Shown: positions 45,258 to 55,595, numbered from the stretch's first letter. The stretch: DNA of 64,000 nucleotides from Nitrospirota bacterium (GCA_016200255.1 JACQFA010000095.1:1-64000); one strand, 5' to 3'. Numbers and translations: made by a program. The notes: a model not told the origin generated them from the sequence alone.

Positions 45258-46774
45258 GAATCCCATCCGTTCCAAGACAGATCTTTGGATGCGACTGTCT
45301 CCAATTGAAATAGATACAGGATCAGCGGCGCCACCCAGGCCGTCGTCTCGGCATACCGGCGACTGATAAGGCTGTAAGCCATGCGGGGCAGTACGTAACG
45401 GCCGCGGATCAAACCCCGCGGTTGACGGATGCGGCCCAGCATGCAGCGTGCAAGATCCCGGATGAATTGAGCATCATGGGCGCGGGCGTCCACCAGCGCG
45501 GCCTTTTTGTCTTCAAACGGCAGGTCGGCATAGTTCGGATAGGACCGACGGATCGTCCCGGAATGAAACTCCCCATCCTCCAACGGTTCCGGTGTCAAAG
45601 AATAAAAAAAATCGAACAGATCATGGTCCAGGTACGGGCTGAAGACCCGGGGAATATCTTTCATCAATCCGTAAGGCGACAGTGCGATCTCCCGTCGCGT
45701 CCGGTTCCAGAAATAAAAACTGGCCACCGGATTCGGGGCCTCGAGATGTTTTTTCAACTCCCGCGCCATATGCGCCACGGCGCGTTCCCGATTGAGGCTT
45801 TTTCGGAGGCCGTCGGCAAGCACACACTCCAGCGCCACCTCGTTTTCGGAAAGCATGATCCCGGCCAATTCACTCAATCGTTCCGCGCGGAAGAGATCCA
45901 GCTTGCGAAAAGAGAAAAAGACCGGCTCGGAGAAGACATCCCCCGCGATCCCGTCATAGACTGCGGCCGTTTTGTCCTGCATGAGGTGGTCCGTCATCCG
46001 CAGGTACCAGGCATGTTCATCGGAGCATAAGCCCGTCATTAGATTCTTTCGCCACTCCGCCCGGAAACGGGGCTCCGTCTGATCGAGCACAACATGCCGA
46101 ACCCCCAGGGCCTTTGTGACCAAGGCCGCAATCCGCATGTCTTCGTTCGATCGCGGCGGATAATGTCCAAGAGTGATGCAGTAGTTAGGACGATACCCTT
46201 GCTCGTCCAGTTCCAGAAGGATATGACGCGAATCCCTTCCGCCGCTCAACGGCACGACAAAATTTCCATCGGGTGGAAGTCTTCGACCGATCGCCTGACG
46301 GAAGAGATTGTGGAAAACCTCCTCCAGTTGCAGTCGCGAATAACGATGCGCCCGGCCTTGAACATATTTCCCGACCGATGAAAGCCGGCCGTCTGTCCAT
46401 TCCCATCGAGCATCCGGGGGCACGGCTCGAATCGAATCAAAGGGCGTATCCTCAGCGATGAAGAAACCGACCCGCAGGAAAACCGACAGCGCATCGTGAT
46501 CCAGATCGGGCGGCGCGCCCTCCATCAATAAACGGATGATGGAAGGCGACACACCGATCGTATTTCCCTTTTGAAAGTAATAGAGCGGATAGAAACCGTA
46601 ACGGTCGTTGCGGACGACCAATCGCTCCCCATCCCAATCCCATTCGGCAAAAATTCCATCCGAGTCAAGGCCATCGCTCCCTAAAATACGATGACCCAAA
46701 CGGCAGGACGGAATCCCATGGGTGACCGTACGGTCCCCTTCGATTGAGGCGAAAAAAAAGGGGGGCTCGCTCAC
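45254..46774 (-). CDS. Asparagine-synthase-like protein lacking the N-terminal catalytic Cys
   Basis: GTG start: VSEPPFFFASIEGD... no Cys2; synthetase PPi-loop FVVPLSGGRDSRHILLELDEQGY. Confidence 0.8.
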   Translation of the reverse strand: MSEPPFFFASIEGDRTVTHGIPSCRLGHRILGSDGLDSDGIFAEWDWDGERLVVRNDRYGFYPLYYFQKGNTIGVSPSIIRLLMEGAPPDLDHDALSVFLRVGFFIAEDTPFDSIRAVPPDARWEWTDGRLSSVGKYVQGRAHRYSRLQLEEVFHNLFRQAIGRRLPPDGNFVVPLSGGRDSRHILLELDEQGYRPNYCITLGHYPPRSNEDMRIAALVTKALGVRHVVLDQTEPRFRAEWRKNLMTGLCSDEHAWYLRMTDHLMQDKTAAVYDGIAGDVFSEPVFFSFRKLDLFRAERLSELAGIMLSENEVALECVLADGLRKSLNRERAVAHMARELKKHLEAPNPVASFYFWNRTRREIALSPYGLMKDIPRVFSPYLDHDLFDFFYSLTPEPLEDGEFHSGTIRRSYPNYADLPFEDKKAALVDARAHDAQFIRDLARCMLGRIRQPRGLIRGRYVLPRMAYSLISRRYAETTAWVAPLILYLFQLETVASKDLSWNGWDS

Positions 46775-48861
46775 GCCAGCACCTCCGAATAGACCGTCTC
46801 GATCCCGCGGACGAACCGGTCCAGCGTAAACCGCTCCTCCACCTGGCACCGGCCGGCCTCTCCCAGACGTCGCCGAAGATCCGGATCGCGGGCAAGACGG
46901 ATGACCGCCCCGGCCAGCGCGACGGCGTCCTGCGGCGGAACGAGCAGCCCGGTCATGCCCTCCTCGACCAGTTCTGGAACCCCTCCCACCGCCGTCGCCA
47001 CAACCGGGCGGCCCAACGCCATTGCCTCGATCAGGTTGCGCGGCATCGCCTCTTCGGTCGAGGCCGAAACCAAAATGTCCAGGGAACGAATCACGTCGAG
47101 ATTGTCCTTGCGAAATCCGGTAAACCAGACCCGTCCGGAAAGCCCGAGCTCTGAAACCAGCCCATGTAATTTTTTCAGATAGGGCTCACCGGGAAGCGGA
47201 TCGGACCCGATGATAAAAAAACGGGCTTCGATGCCCGCGTCCAGAACACGGCGTGACATTTGCAGAAAAAAATCCTGTCCCTTGATCGGCTTGAGCGTGC
47301 CCACAATCCCGACCAGAAGAAGATCCGGGCGCGGACCGTATTCCGAGCGCAACCGGTCTTTCGCCTCGGCGATCTTTTCCAGACTGATCCCGTTGTAGAC
47401 GACCCGGATTTTCGGCACAAAGCGGTGGCGGTGCGCGAACCGGTCGGCCGCCTCGCGCGAGCAGGCGACGATGCGGGTAACACGCGGCAGAAAATACGGC
47501 TCGTCGATCTCGATCTCCGGCCAGAGCGTATGGACATGCTGGATCACGGGAATCCCGAGCAGACGGGCCGCAAGGATGACCCCGCTCCGCCATAGCGGCG
47601 AGTTGATATGGATCAGATCGATCCGTTCCCGCAGCATCCACAAAACAAGATTCACGCTGCTTGCGATAAAGACCGGGACCGAACGTACCGATAGCGGAAC
47701 CAGACGGCTGATATGGTAAGGCAGACCCATTCCCTCCAGCGCATGTGTGAACTCGCCGGCCTCGCCGCAAAGCAGTGACGGACAGTAACGGGAGCGGTCC
47801 AGACGCGCCAGAAGATCCAGCAGCACCTGAGGGCTGCCGGTCTTGATCTGGGCCTGATCCTGCACGAACAGAACACGTGCCGGTTGATTGTGCAGGGACG
47901 GTCGTGTCTGACGCAACCGATGCCTCATTACCTTCTTCATACCCTGAAAAATTTTTAACAGATTCTCGCCGAGCAGTGATTTGAAGAGCAAAAGATAGGT
48001 GCGGCCCTGGAACGGATGATAGGGAAGCGCCTTCAGAAAATAGCGTCGCGCGGGTCCCATACGATACTGTTCAAAATACCATTCGCCGGTGCTGAACAGG
48101 AGGCGATGAAGGGTCGCCTTACGTGTCTGGCAATGGTCCCCCGAGAGGCCGGGATGCGCATGCATCCGTTCGATCACCCGAAGCTCGTTTTGAAGTTTGA
48201 ACTCGATCTTCGTGAAGTCGTTCTGCAAGTTGCCTTCATGGACCAGTCGCAGTACCAGCGGTTCATCGATAAAATCGAACGGAGCCTCCATCGCCAGTCG
48301 GAAGTAGAGATCCCAGTCCTCCCCGATGATCAGGTCCTCTTCAAAGAGACCGACACGATCCAGGACGTCCCGGCGGACCACGACCGAGGAGAGAATGATT
48401 CCGGACCAGGAGAGCAGCCGCTCTGCCATTCGGCCCCTAAACGACGGGTCGTATCGTCGCTCCTCCATTGTCGTTCCATGACGGTTGATGAACCGGACGG
48501 ACGAAAAAACAAGCCCGACGTCCGGCCTCATCCGGAACAGACCGATCTGCTGCTCCAGCTTTCGGGGCGTCCATCGGTCGTCCGAATCGAGAAACGCGAT
48601 ATACTGTCCGGAGGCGGACTTGATGCCGGCATTCCGCGCTGCAGCCGGCCCGCGATTCGACTGCCGAAGATATCCTACCTGGGGATACCGGCTTTGGACC
48701 ATCGTCTCAGTACCGTCCGTGGACCCGTCATCCACAACAATGATCTCGACCGGTTGATAGGACTGCTCCAGGACCGAATCGATGGCCAATGGCAGGTCCT
48801 TCACCCGCTTGTAGGTCGGAATCACGACCGAAACCAGCGCTTTTTCATCCCGCGTGCTCAC
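46771..48861 (-). CDS. Bifunctional glycosyltransferase: GT2 N-terminal + GT4 C-terminal
   Basis: ALVSVVIPTYKRVKDLPLAIDSVLEQSYQPVEIIVVDDGSTDGTE then VLFVQDQAQIKTGSPQVLLDLLARLD...SASTEEAMPRNLIEAMALGRPVVATAVGGVPELVEEGMTGLLVPPQD; GTG start 4-bp overlap. Confidence 0.9.
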   Translation of the reverse strand: MSTRDEKALVSVVIPTYKRVKDLPLAIDSVLEQSYQPVEIIVVDDGSTDGTETMVQSRYPQVGYLRQSNRGPAAARNAGIKSASGQYIAFLDSDDRWTPRKLEQQIGLFRMRPDVGLVFSSVRFINRHGTTMEERRYDPSFRGRMAERLLSWSGIILSSVVVRRDVLDRVGLFEEDLIIGEDWDLYFRLAMEAPFDFIDEPLVLRLVHEGNLQNDFTKIEFKLQNELRVIERMHAHPGLSGDHCQTRKATLHRLLFSTGEWYFEQYRMGPARRYFLKALPYHPFQGRTYLLLFKSLLGENLLKIFQGMKKVMRHRLRQTRPSLHNQPARVLFVQDQAQIKTGSPQVLLDLLARLDRSRYCPSLLCGEAGEFTHALEGMGLPYHISRLVPLSVRSVPVFIASSVNLVLWMLRERIDLIHINSPLWRSGVILAARLLGIPVIQHVHTLWPEIEIDEPYFLPRVTRIVACSREAADRFAHRHRFVPKIRVVYNGISLEKIAEAKDRLRSEYGPRPDLLLVGIVGTLKPIKGQDFFLQMSRRVLDAGIEARFFIIGSDPLPGEPYLKKLHGLVSELGLSGRVWFTGFRKDNLDVIRSLDILVSASTEEAMPRNLIEAMALGRPVVATAVGGVPELVEEGMTGLLVPPQDAVALAGAVIRLARDPDLRRRLGEAGRCQVEERFTLDRFVRGIETVYSEVLA

Positions 48862-49805
48862 GCGCGCTTCCCCCTCGTCCATCTGTCTTTCACAAATCCG
48901 TAAAAGCGCCAGAGGCGGGTCTCGTGATAGAATGCCTCCCGGCAACGCGGGTTAATCACAAATCGTGCGACCATGCGGACTAGGTCATCCAGGGCGCGGC
49001 GATACATCCACCGCGGCACGCCCAGGATTTTTGGAACGCCTGGATCTTCGTCCAGACGCATCCGCGAATTCGCCATGCCCTGCGTCATCCACCATTGGCG
49101 GACATACCTTCGCGTCAGCCGGTCCGGTTGAACGATGTGGTAGACCACGATGTCCGGGGCATATAGAACGCGTCCCCCATCCTTTAAAATCCGCCGGAAC
49201 AGTTCATAATCCTCCGATCGGTGCAGCGTGCCGTCGCTCAGATCTTCCCGAAACATGCCGTATTTTCGGAAAACGTCGGCGCGGGCCGCCATGTTGGCGC
49301 CGCAGGGAAGTGTATGACGGTCGAGTTCAAGAAAGATAGGTTCCGTGTAGGGATAGTAGTACGCCACCACACCGCGGTACTCCGGATGAAACCAGTCGGG
49401 CCATTGGCCGTTCCAGTCAGGAACCACACGTCCGCCGATCAAATCGGGCCGGTACATTTCAAAGCGCTGAAGGATCCGCTCCAGCCAGTCCGGGGCCAAG
49501 CGCACATCGTCATCCGTAAACGCCAGATATTCTCCTTTGGCTTCCCGGATGGCCCGGTTCAAGGCGTAGGATTTTCCCTGTCGCTCTTCGAACAGATACC
49601 GAACAGCCGGCTTCGCCGTCTCGGCCTTCTGCCGCACCGTCTCCGGCGTCCCATCGTTGGAATTGTTGTCCACCACCAGCACTTCAAACTGGTCCGATGG
49701 AAAGCTCTGGGAAAGAATCGAATCCAGGGCACACACCAGCAGCGGCTCGCGATTATAGGTGCAGATGATCGCCGAGATTTTGATCTTTTTGTTTATGTCC
49801 GCCAT
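48858..49805 (-). CDS. GT2 glycosyltransferase
   Basis: KISAIICTYNREPLLVCALDSILSQSFPSDQFEVLVVDNNSNDGT; YLAFTDDDVRLAPDWLERIL. Confidence 0.9.
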   Translation of the reverse strand: MADINKKIKISAIICTYNREPLLVCALDSILSQSFPSDQFEVLVVDNNSNDGTPETVRQKAETAKPAVRYLFEERQGKSYALNRAIREAKGEYLAFTDDDVRLAPDWLERILQRFEMYRPDLIGGRVVPDWNGQWPDWFHPEYRGVVAYYYPYTEPIFLELDRHTLPCGANMAARADVFRKYGMFREDLSDGTLHRSEDYELFRRILKDGGRVLYAPDIVVYHIVQPDRLTRRYVRQWWMTQGMANSRMRLDEDPGVPKILGVPRWMYRRALDDLVRMVARFVINPRCREAFYHETRLWRFYGFVKDRWTRGKRA

Positions 49806-49809
49806 CGCT

Positions 49810-51111
49810 TCAGACTACACAGATCCCGGTTTCCTGCAACAGCCGAATCAAGGCCTCGATTCGAACCGGCCAGCCGTTTTCAGCGGCAATCGACTTGCGG
49901 CTGTCCCGCTGAGCCTGATCCTCCTTGGTGGCCTGTTCGACCATCCGGACAAAATCGTCGGGATCGGCCGCGATCCGGATCATCTTCTCCACCCGTTCGA
50001 TTCCCGCAGTCCGCGTCGCGACGACCGGTTTGCCGAAAGCGAAATAGTCATAGATCTTGATCGGGTCGTTGCCTTTCGTATGATCATTAATTAAAAATGG
50101 CAGGATGCAGACATCAAATCGTTCAAGATAGACCGGCAGCTCCAGGTACGGCACCGGCGGAATACAATGGACATTAGGCCGTGCGAAGATCTCACGGGCC
50201 CGATGGTTCTCCGGACGAAACATCAGAGGGCCGATGAAAACAAACAACCAGTCGACCAGCCGCTGGGTCAAGGCATCCAGAATGTCGAGATCAATCCGTT
50301 GCTCATTAATCCAGCCCATGTATCCCACCACTGGCCGCTGAGTCTTTGGCCAGTCCAGAGGCCGCCGGGGTTCGGTTCCTTGAGGGAGTTGGTCAATGAC
50401 AGGGAAATTAGTCGCATTCGTCAGAACATGGCTGTTCGGATTCAGAACGAGGGCCCGGGCGGCGAGCGATTCGTTCACCGCAAGCACCAGATCCGCCCTC
50501 TGGATATATTTCTCGCAGAGCCGGTTAACCTCCGCCCTCTTGCCGGCTTCTCTAAAGAACTCTACAAAGTCGTCCGACCAGTCGAAGACAACGGCAGAAG
50601 CGTCTTTTATGATACGATTAATGATTGGTTCCATCTCGCTGTCAATGTTTCCCACCACCGCCACGTAATTATCCGCGCCGATCGATCGCCGCATCCGGGC
50701 TGAAATCTCAACGACGTCGAGCCTGGAAAAGATCCGTGACGATCGGGAGAATGGGATCCAATGGATCGGGGTCACGACCCGAAGTTTCTCTCCGATTCGT
50801 TGTGTTGCAACGGCCTCCCAGGTCAGCGGAACAAGACCGAACCGGGACCGCCCCCGGCCTAAGAGGAGACTCGTGAACCACACCCCGGCGTTCATGACGA
50901 TGACCCGATCGATTTCCGGTCGGAGCGACAGGTGATACATCATGCTCTGTTGCCGCTTCCACAGGACACTCCAGGGCTCTTCGCCGAATCCGACCACCGT
51001 CAACCCCGGCCTCCGGTGGTCACCCTGGCCTTTTGAATGACTTAGGGAATCCATCCTCTTCACGGGTGATTTGTTCGGAACTACCGTTTGGATATCCGGG
51101 AGGGGTGACAT
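49810..51111 (-). CDS. Glycosyltransferase (GT4-like)
   Basis: VVGYMGWINEQRIDLDILDALTQRLVDWLFVFIGPLM; CILPFLINDHTKGNDPIKIYDYFAFGKPVVATRTAGIERV. Confidence 0.8.
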   Translation of the reverse strand: MSPLPDIQTVVPNKSPVKRMDSLSHSKGQGDHRRPGLTVVGFGEEPWSVLWKRQQSMMYHLSLRPEIDRVIVMNAGVWFTSLLLGRGRSRFGLVPLTWEAVATQRIGEKLRVVTPIHWIPFSRSSRIFSRLDVVEISARMRRSIGADNYVAVVGNIDSEMEPIINRIIKDASAVVFDWSDDFVEFFREAGKRAEVNRLCEKYIQRADLVLAVNESLAARALVLNPNSHVLTNATNFPVIDQLPQGTEPRRPLDWPKTQRPVVGYMGWINEQRIDLDILDALTQRLVDWLFVFIGPLMFRPENHRAREIFARPNVHCIPPVPYLELPVYLERFDVCILPFLINDHTKGNDPIKIYDYFAFGKPVVATRTAGIERVEKMIRIAADPDDFVRMVEQATKEDQAQRDSRKSIAAENGWPVRIEALIRLLQETGICVV

Positions 51112-51126
51112 CGTTTATGGCTCCGA

Positions 51127-52851
51127 TCAACCCGCATACCGACGGGCCTCACCCTGTTCCGTCTGAAATTGGTTTAACCTTTTGGGGTCTGGCTTCGACA
51201 ACCAGTTTCGACGTTGGGGGCGCCCGAAACGGAGTAACTCAGGCACGCTTACAAAACGGAAACGACCGCCGAAGCGTTCCAGAAGCATTTCTACCGCCTG
51301 AAGCGTCGGTTCGCGGGTGATGAATTTTTGGTCGCTGAATGCATGCAATGCGTCATGAAGTAGGATAATGTTGCCGGGCCGCATCTGGTCTGCCAGCCGC
51401 TGGACGATCAAGTCGGCATCGTGACCGAGCCAATCTTCCGCCGACACGCTCCAAGCGATCACCCGATTGCCCAACCACAGCGCATCGAGTCGCGACGACA
51501 GGCTCTGATGGCCGTAGGGAGGCCGGAATAACTTCTGGCCGTACGGAGCCAGCGCGCGCGCGCAGGCGCGGATTTGCTCCCGTCGTTCACGACCGCTCAG
51601 AAGAGGAAACGAGGCGTGGTCCCAGGAATGGTTGCCGATCACATGTCCGGCCTCCGCCACGCGCTTCACGAGATTGGGATATTTTTTGGCTCTTTCACCC
51701 ACCATAAAAAAAGTGGCCCGAGCCCCGTGCCGTTTCAGGATATCGAGCAGCCGCGGCGTAAACTCCGGATGCGGTCCATCATCAAAGGTCAGGGCCACTA
51801 CCGGCTCCTGACTCTCCACATGGGTGATGGTTCCCATCACACGGCAGACCACGGTCTCGAAGGGTCGGCGCAGAATCCAAGCGCCTCTGCCGTTTCCAAT
51901 GAAGGGGATGCGAAGGGTCTCGTAGATCTGACCAAGAAACCAACAGGTCTCAAGCCAGTAAAAAAGCGCCTTCTTATATTGTCCAGTCGCGATGGCCACC
52001 ACACCCCACCCCACCCGGGGCAGGAGCATTCTGACAAGGTAGCGCGGCACGCCCAGATAACGGACCGCGTCTTCAGGAAAATCGTCTCGGCGGCCGATGG
52101 ACCGGCCGATATTGAAATAAGAGACCGTAAAGTAATGCCGCGTCATTTTATCCCGGTCGACAATATGATAAATAACCGCATCGGGAATGTAGATGAACTT
52201 CTCTCCTGCACGCAGCAACCGGCCGAAGAAATCGGAGTCCTCTCCAAAGAAGGCCTTCTTTCCGCTTTTGCCCAGGTCCGTCCGAAAAAGACCGCAGCGT
52301 TCGAACACCTTCCGCCGGAACCACATGTTGCCTCCGATCGGAAAATACATGCCCTCTCGGTATTCAATCGGACTGTCCCCCAGATCATGGCCGGCCACCA
52401 CCCCGCTCTTGAGCATATGAAACATTCCGGTCCCGACAAACCACCACGGGGGGGTAAAGCGCCATTCCGGAAGAACACGCCCCCCGAACCCAGAGTAGTC
52501 AGGATAGGCGACCGAGGCAAGAGCCATGGCGGATAACCATCCCGGATCCACGACGACATCGTCATCCGTAAAAGCGATGATCTCTCCATGGGCTTCCTGG
52601 ATTCCTCTGTTTCGTGCCCAAGACAACCCCTGCCGCGTCTCAAAAATATACCGAATCAGGCCGGGATGGGCAGTCATCGCGGCCTCGGTCACCTTCCGGG
52701 TTTCATCGTTGGAATTATTATCCACGACCAAGATTTCGTACGACAGTCCGGCCGCGGTCTCGAGTTTGGCCAATGCGTCGAGAGTCGTTGCAAGTTGCGG
52801 GGCGCGGTTGTACGTGCAAAGCACGATGCTGATGTCGGTTTTCGTCTTCAT
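51127..52851 (-). CDS. Fusion of GT2 glycosyltransferase and NodB-type polysaccharide deacetylase
   Basis: ISIVLCTYNRAPQLATTLDALAKL...IAFTDDDVVVDPGWL then PVVALTFDDGPHPEFTPRLLDILKRHGARATFFMVGERAKKYPNLVKRVAEAGHVIGNHSWDHASF...LFRPPYGHQS. Confidence 0.93.
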   Translation of the reverse strand: MKTKTDISIVLCTYNRAPQLATTLDALAKLETAAGLSYEILVVDNNSNDETRKVTEAAMTAHPGLIRYIFETRQGLSWARNRGIQEAHGEIIAFTDDDVVVDPGWLSAMALASVAYPDYSGFGGRVLPEWRFTPPWWFVGTGMFHMLKSGVVAGHDLGDSPIEYREGMYFPIGGNMWFRRKVFERCGLFRTDLGKSGKKAFFGEDSDFFGRLLRAGEKFIYIPDAVIYHIVDRDKMTRHYFTVSYFNIGRSIGRRDDFPEDAVRYLGVPRYLVRMLLPRVGWGVVAIATGQYKKALFYWLETCWFLGQIYETLRIPFIGNGRGAWILRRPFETVVCRVMGTITHVESQEPVVALTFDDGPHPEFTPRLLDILKRHGARATFFMVGERAKKYPNLVKRVAEAGHVIGNHSWDHASFPLLSGRERREQIRACARALAPYGQKLFRPPYGHQSLSSRLDALWLGNRVIAWSVSAEDWLGHDADLIVQRLADQMRPGNIILLHDALHAFSDQKFITREPTLQAVEMLLERFGGRFRFVSVPELLRFGRPQRRNWLSKPDPKRLNQFQTEQGEARRYAG

Positions 52852-54387
52852 CTAAGCCACCGCGCGGGAAACAAAACCCATGACCGTCCGATATTTTCCC
52901 TGAACGAATTGCGGCAGGCGGTCGCCGATCCGTATTAAAACATCCACGTCACCGGACGAAACTGCCCGGAACAACACCACCATGACCAGATAGATCACAG
53001 CCCCGATCGCCACAAGCGCCAGCAACCCGCCGGTCCCGGGGAAAAATCCCTTCAGCAGCCAGACAACGGCCCCCATCATCAGGGCACTGGCCGCGGCTCG
53101 CAGAAAAGCCGCGATGGGGAAAGAGAATCGGAAAAAATAATAGATGATAAACGGCCCTGTGAAAACCCCCAGCAGTTGCGTGGTACTGTTCGCGATCACG
53201 GCCCCCATCACGCCGTGGTTCGGAATCAAAAGCAGATCGAGTGTGATGTTCAGAACGGTCCAAATCAATGCGGTGTAGATCTTGATATGCACCAGGTTGG
53301 CGCTGTACATCACACTGGCAAGCCCGGCCCCGATCCGTGCGCCCGCGGAGGACAGAAACAGAATCGCCATGGCTGAGGCGGCCGGCAGATATTGCGCGCC
53401 GTACATCATGAGAACGATCCGGTCGGCGAGCACCGCGCCGCCGATCGCCAGCGGCAGCGAGACCAGTGAAAGATACTGGATGGACTTTTGATAGATCCTC
53501 CCCATCCCGTCGTGGTCTTTGGTGCCAAATGCCTGGGAATGGATCGGGATCAATACATTGCTGATCGAACTGGCGAAAAACGAAACGGCCGTGGTCGTAA
53601 AACCGAACGCGAGCGAATAAAAACCGACCTCCTGCAACGACCGGAACTTGCCCAGAAAAAACACCTCGGAGCGCTGCCAGACAATGGCATCGAGGAAATT
53701 CATCGCTGTCACACCCAAGTTGAACTTCGTGATCTCGGATCGCACCTTCGGGGCCAGTCGCGCCGACCGGTCCAGCAGGCCTTCGCGCCGGGCGGCCCAG
53801 TAATTGGCGAAAAACCCGATCGTGGATGTGAACGTGACCACAAGCAACAGCCCGATCACGCCGTAGCCGGCCAGCAGGACCGCCAGCGACAGGCCGAATT
53901 CTAGCGGCGTCATGACTAGATTGATCCACATCGAGTATTGATACTTTTGAATGCCGGTCAGGCTTGCACCGAAGATCTGTCCAACCGCCGAAGGCAGGAT
54001 TGAGATCGCGGCCCAGATGAAATACCGCTGTGCATCGGGCAGATTGAAAAAGCACGCAATCGGCCCGGAGAAAATAATCAGCACGGCCGTCACCGCCAAG
54101 GCGGCGATGATCCGGATGTTGAGCATGAAGTTGATCACCCCGGAGATGGAACGCCGGTCGTTCTGTCCTTCATACTCGGCCACGTGCTTCTTCAGACTCA
54201 TCACGATACCGAGGTTGACGAACAACAAAGCGATGCTCACGGTCCAGGTCACCAGGGAAAACGCACCCAGATTCTGGGGACCCAGAAGCCGGGCAATGAT
54301 GACCGAGAGCACCACGCCGTTCAGAAGGGTCAACAGGTTGTTGACGAAACTGAACAGGATATTTTTGATCGCGGTTAGGGATCGCAT
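52852..54387 (-). CDS. Oligosaccharide flippase (Wzx/MATE-like)
   Basis: MRSLTAIKNILFSFVNNLLTLLNGVVLSVIIARLLGPQNLGAFSLVTWTVSIALLFVNLGI; ~14 hydrophobic segments. Confidence 0.9.
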   Translation of the reverse strand: MRSLTAIKNILFSFVNNLLTLLNGVVLSVIIARLLGPQNLGAFSLVTWTVSIALLFVNLGIVMSLKKHVAEYEGQNDRRSISGVINFMLNIRIIAALAVTAVLIIFSGPIACFFNLPDAQRYFIWAAISILPSAVGQIFGASLTGIQKYQYSMWINLVMTPLEFGLSLAVLLAGYGVIGLLLVVTFTSTIGFFANYWAARREGLLDRSARLAPKVRSEITKFNLGVTAMNFLDAIVWQRSEVFFLGKFRSLQEVGFYSLAFGFTTTAVSFFASSISNVLIPIHSQAFGTKDHDGMGRIYQKSIQYLSLVSLPLAIGGAVLADRIVLMMYGAQYLPAASAMAILFLSSAGARIGAGLASVMYSANLVHIKIYTALIWTVLNITLDLLLIPNHGVMGAVIANSTTQLLGVFTGPFIIYYFFRFSFPIAAFLRAAASALMMGAVVWLLKGFFPGTGGLLALVAIGAVIYLVMVVLFRAVSSGDVDVLIRIGDRLPQFVQGKYRTVMGFVSRAVA

Positions 54388-54411
54388 CGTTCTCGGCTCA
54401 GCGCGGGCTGA

Positions 54412-55542
54412 TCAAACCCTCCATTGCCGTACGCGGTAGACGCAGTCCTTGCAGACCGGGTGCGGATCATCCGAAACCAGTCGTCGTCGGAAGTCCTTGT
54501 AGAGCGGTCCGTTCCAGATTTCATCATACGATTTCTCAAAGAAATTTCCGAAATTCACCAGACGGGGATCCGTTCCCTGAATCGGACAGGGGATGGCGTA
54601 ACCATCCGCCGTGACATAAATATCGACCCACGGCACATGACAGACGGTATGATCGGACCCCTCCCATTCGAAGAACGGCCGGATCAATTGGACGCCAAGC
54701 TCGGCCGCCTTTTCGTTCGCCGTTCTCCGGATCTCGGCCATCTCGTCCTTGGGCACGTTGTCGAACAGGTTTTGTTTTCCGTAAATTTCGTCCTTGATAT
54801 TGATCCCGTTGACCTTGACCAGCGTAGTCTCATCTTTCCCCCAGAAATGCATGTACTGGGGCTGGACCGCCGTCACGCCCAGCTCTTTCGCCAGTTCGAT
54901 TAACTTGAGAAATTCCCGGATGTTGTCCTTCATGCAGACCATCGAGAAATAGATCCACGGCGTCTTGGAATTCATCTCTTTCTTGAGCTCGAGGATGCGC
55001 TTGATGTTCCGGATCAGCCGGTCGAAGTTCCCGCGCACCCGGATCTTCTCATAGGTCTCCTTCGTCGCGCCGTCCACCGAGATGGCCAGGACCTGCAGCC
55101 CGTTGGCGATCAGCTTTCTTGCATTCGGTTCGTCGATCGGGATCCCGTTGCTGCTCATGATCGTTTTGAGATTTCGTTCCTTCGAGGCATACTCGATCAT
55201 ACGGTAGATATCCTTGTTGAGCAGCGGCTCGCCCATCCCATGCATGATCACGCGGTTCAAGTCCGGCATCTGATCGATGATATGCCGGAAACCTTCGTAG
55301 GTCAGGTCGGGACACATCCGGTCCCAATAGGTCACGTCGCAATGGACGCATTTGAGATTACAGCGCACCGTCGGCTCGATATGCACCACGCGGGGCTTGA
55401 CAAAAACATGGGTCAGGTTGGTGTTCTGGGCCAGTTCCTCGCCGATCCTGCGGGCGGCATGCTGCGCGTAACCTCGCAGACCCATTTTCGCCAAGACTCG
55501 CGGCGCGTTGATAATTCTCTTCGTCCAAACTGCGGCACTCAT
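54412..55542 (-). CDS. Radical SAM protein with SPASM-type C-terminus
   Basis: HIEPTVRCNLKCVHCDVTYWD (CX3CX2C); MHGMGEPLLNKD; C-terminal Cys set CHVPW...CPIQGTD...CKDCVYRVRQWRV. Confidence 0.9.
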   Translation of the reverse strand: MSAAVWTKRIINAPRVLAKMGLRGYAQHAARRIGEELAQNTNLTHVFVKPRVVHIEPTVRCNLKCVHCDVTYWDRMCPDLTYEGFRHIIDQMPDLNRVIMHGMGEPLLNKDIYRMIEYASKERNLKTIMSSNGIPIDEPNARKLIANGLQVLAISVDGATKETYEKIRVRGNFDRLIRNIKRILELKKEMNSKTPWIYFSMVCMKDNIREFLKLIELAKELGVTAVQPQYMHFWGKDETTLVKVNGINIKDEIYGKQNLFDNVPKDEMAEIRRTANEKAAELGVQLIRPFFEWEGSDHTVCHVPWVDIYVTADGYAIPCPIQGTDPRLVNFGNFFEKSYDEIWNGPLYKDFRRRLVSDDPHPVCKDCVYRVRQWRV

Positions 55543-55595
55543 AACAACCTCCGTTTTCTTTCTCAAGTCTTTCTGTTTCCGTCCCTGCGAATTTA

